DNA from: Heterostelium multicystogenum
Taxonomy: Eukaryota; Evosea; Eumycetozoa; Acytosteliales; Acytosteliaceae
Assembly (NCBI GenBank): GCA_003667245.1
Contig: RCNN01000186.1
Span: 1-46,101 of the forward strand
Length of the DNA: 46,101 nt
Reading direction: 5' to 3'
Part shown: positions 45,527-46,101 of the stretch, one piece after another
Position numbering within the stretch: the stretch's first letter is position 1
How the letters are laid out: each line of letters begins with the position of its first letter
Made by a program: the position numbers and the translations under genes
The notes under the pieces: generated by a model
The model's database searches: none
Told to the model about the DNA's origin: nothing
Seen by the model: only the letters and a program-made list of their open reading frames with translations

Positions 45527-46101
45527 TTTGAAATTAATGTTAATTAATTTAGGTCAAGAAGTAATAGCAATACAATAATAATATTCTAATATAGATAATA
45601 TAAGATTCTTGGTATTTGTTATAAGATACTAAGTATTTGTTGGGATGATTTGAAACTACCAAATTCCATTCCATTTTATAGATAATCTTTTCCATAGACA
45701 ACCTGTATTACAGAGTATCATAACCATATTATATTCCATATTTTTAAATTCAATTTGTCTATTAATAGATGTAAAAGTAATACCTCTTGAATCTAAAAAT
45801 TAGATTATAATATTTCTGATGTCAACAAATCCACTAATACTAATTAGGAAATACCATTTCTGAAAATACAAAAAACAAACATCAAAATTGATCGATGTTA
45901 GAAATTTCAAACTTGATTCCTTTTATAGAATGTTACGATGAAAATGACCATCACACCTATCTATTATTTACTTTACACACCCTGAAGAATAACTATTTTA
46001 GGAAATTCCTATGCTAACTTGGGTCATTAGAGAAATCTAATTCCTTTTTTAAAATATGGAATATTTTCATGTTCCTTGTAAAAGAAGTTCATGGAAGATG
46101 T
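45527..46101. other. Upstream region of the CTDC gene, right edge
   Basis: A/T-rich, no coding exon seen. It is probably the promoter of the CTDC-repeat gene. The right end is cut by the window. Confidence 0.5.

Noticed and set aside
1..46101. tRNA, rRNA or CRISPR arrays
   Set aside because: I looked for T-arm (GTTCGAATC-like) strings and regular direct repeats with spacers and found none.

Overview
This window looks like nuclear DNA of a dictyostelid social amoeba. Intergenic DNA is extremely A/T-rich and full of homopolymers and A/T microsatellites. Introns are short (about 45-150 bp, GT..AG, mostly ending TAG). Coding sequence is clearly less A/T-rich. The gene set also fits: a large iterative type I polyketide synthase without a carrier genome context of bacteria, a Cys-rich extracellular protein built of the 24-residue Dictyostelium CTDC-type repeat, Asn/Gln runs, a RhoGAP and a COG7 subunit. 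I cannot name the species from sequence alone.

Layout. (1) 1-5.5 kb: end of a membrane protein gene (-), a RhoGAP gene (+) converging on an AzgA/NCS2-like purine permease (-), and a small Asn-rich ORF. (2) 6-21 kb: an accessory region made of a duplicated module, an M8 (leishmanolysin-like) metalloprotease gene (+) with a convergent small secreted-protein gene (-). There are one near-complete copy, decayed second copies, extra copies of the small gene, and three DDE transposase loci: a DDE_4-like relic (11.7-13.9 kb), a PiggyBac-like relic (14.3-16.4 kb) and a second PiggyBac-like element (18.08-20.65 kb) with matching 12-bp terminal inverted repeats and flanking TTAA. A copy of the protease promoter and signal-peptide region at 20.7 kb runs into an unrelated ORF. 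(3) 21.3-25.6 kb: a PfkB sugar/polyol kinase and a KH/RGG RNA-binding protein (both +). (4) 25.9-33.5 kb: a polyketide synthase (-) with KS-AT-DH-MT-ER-KR-ACP, followed by a 2.7-kb gene-free upstream region with a cluster of TTGCAG motifs. (5) 36-46 kb: a Cys-rich GPI-type surface protein (-), a Nudix hydrolase (-), a CaaX-tailed protein (+), COG7 (-), and a CTDC-repeat extracellular matrix-type protein (-).

A dominant feature is that many otherwise well-conserved genes (PKS, COG7, KH/RGG, PfkB, Nudix, CTDC, RhoGAP, M8) are broken by single-base frame changes, often in short homopolymers, with perfectly good coding sequence on both sides. Because this hits housekeeping genes such as COG7, I think most are sequence/assembly indels rather than pseudogenes; the transposase relics and the third copies of the duplicated module also carry real deletions. 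CDS spans below therefore cover the inferred gene, not one open frame.
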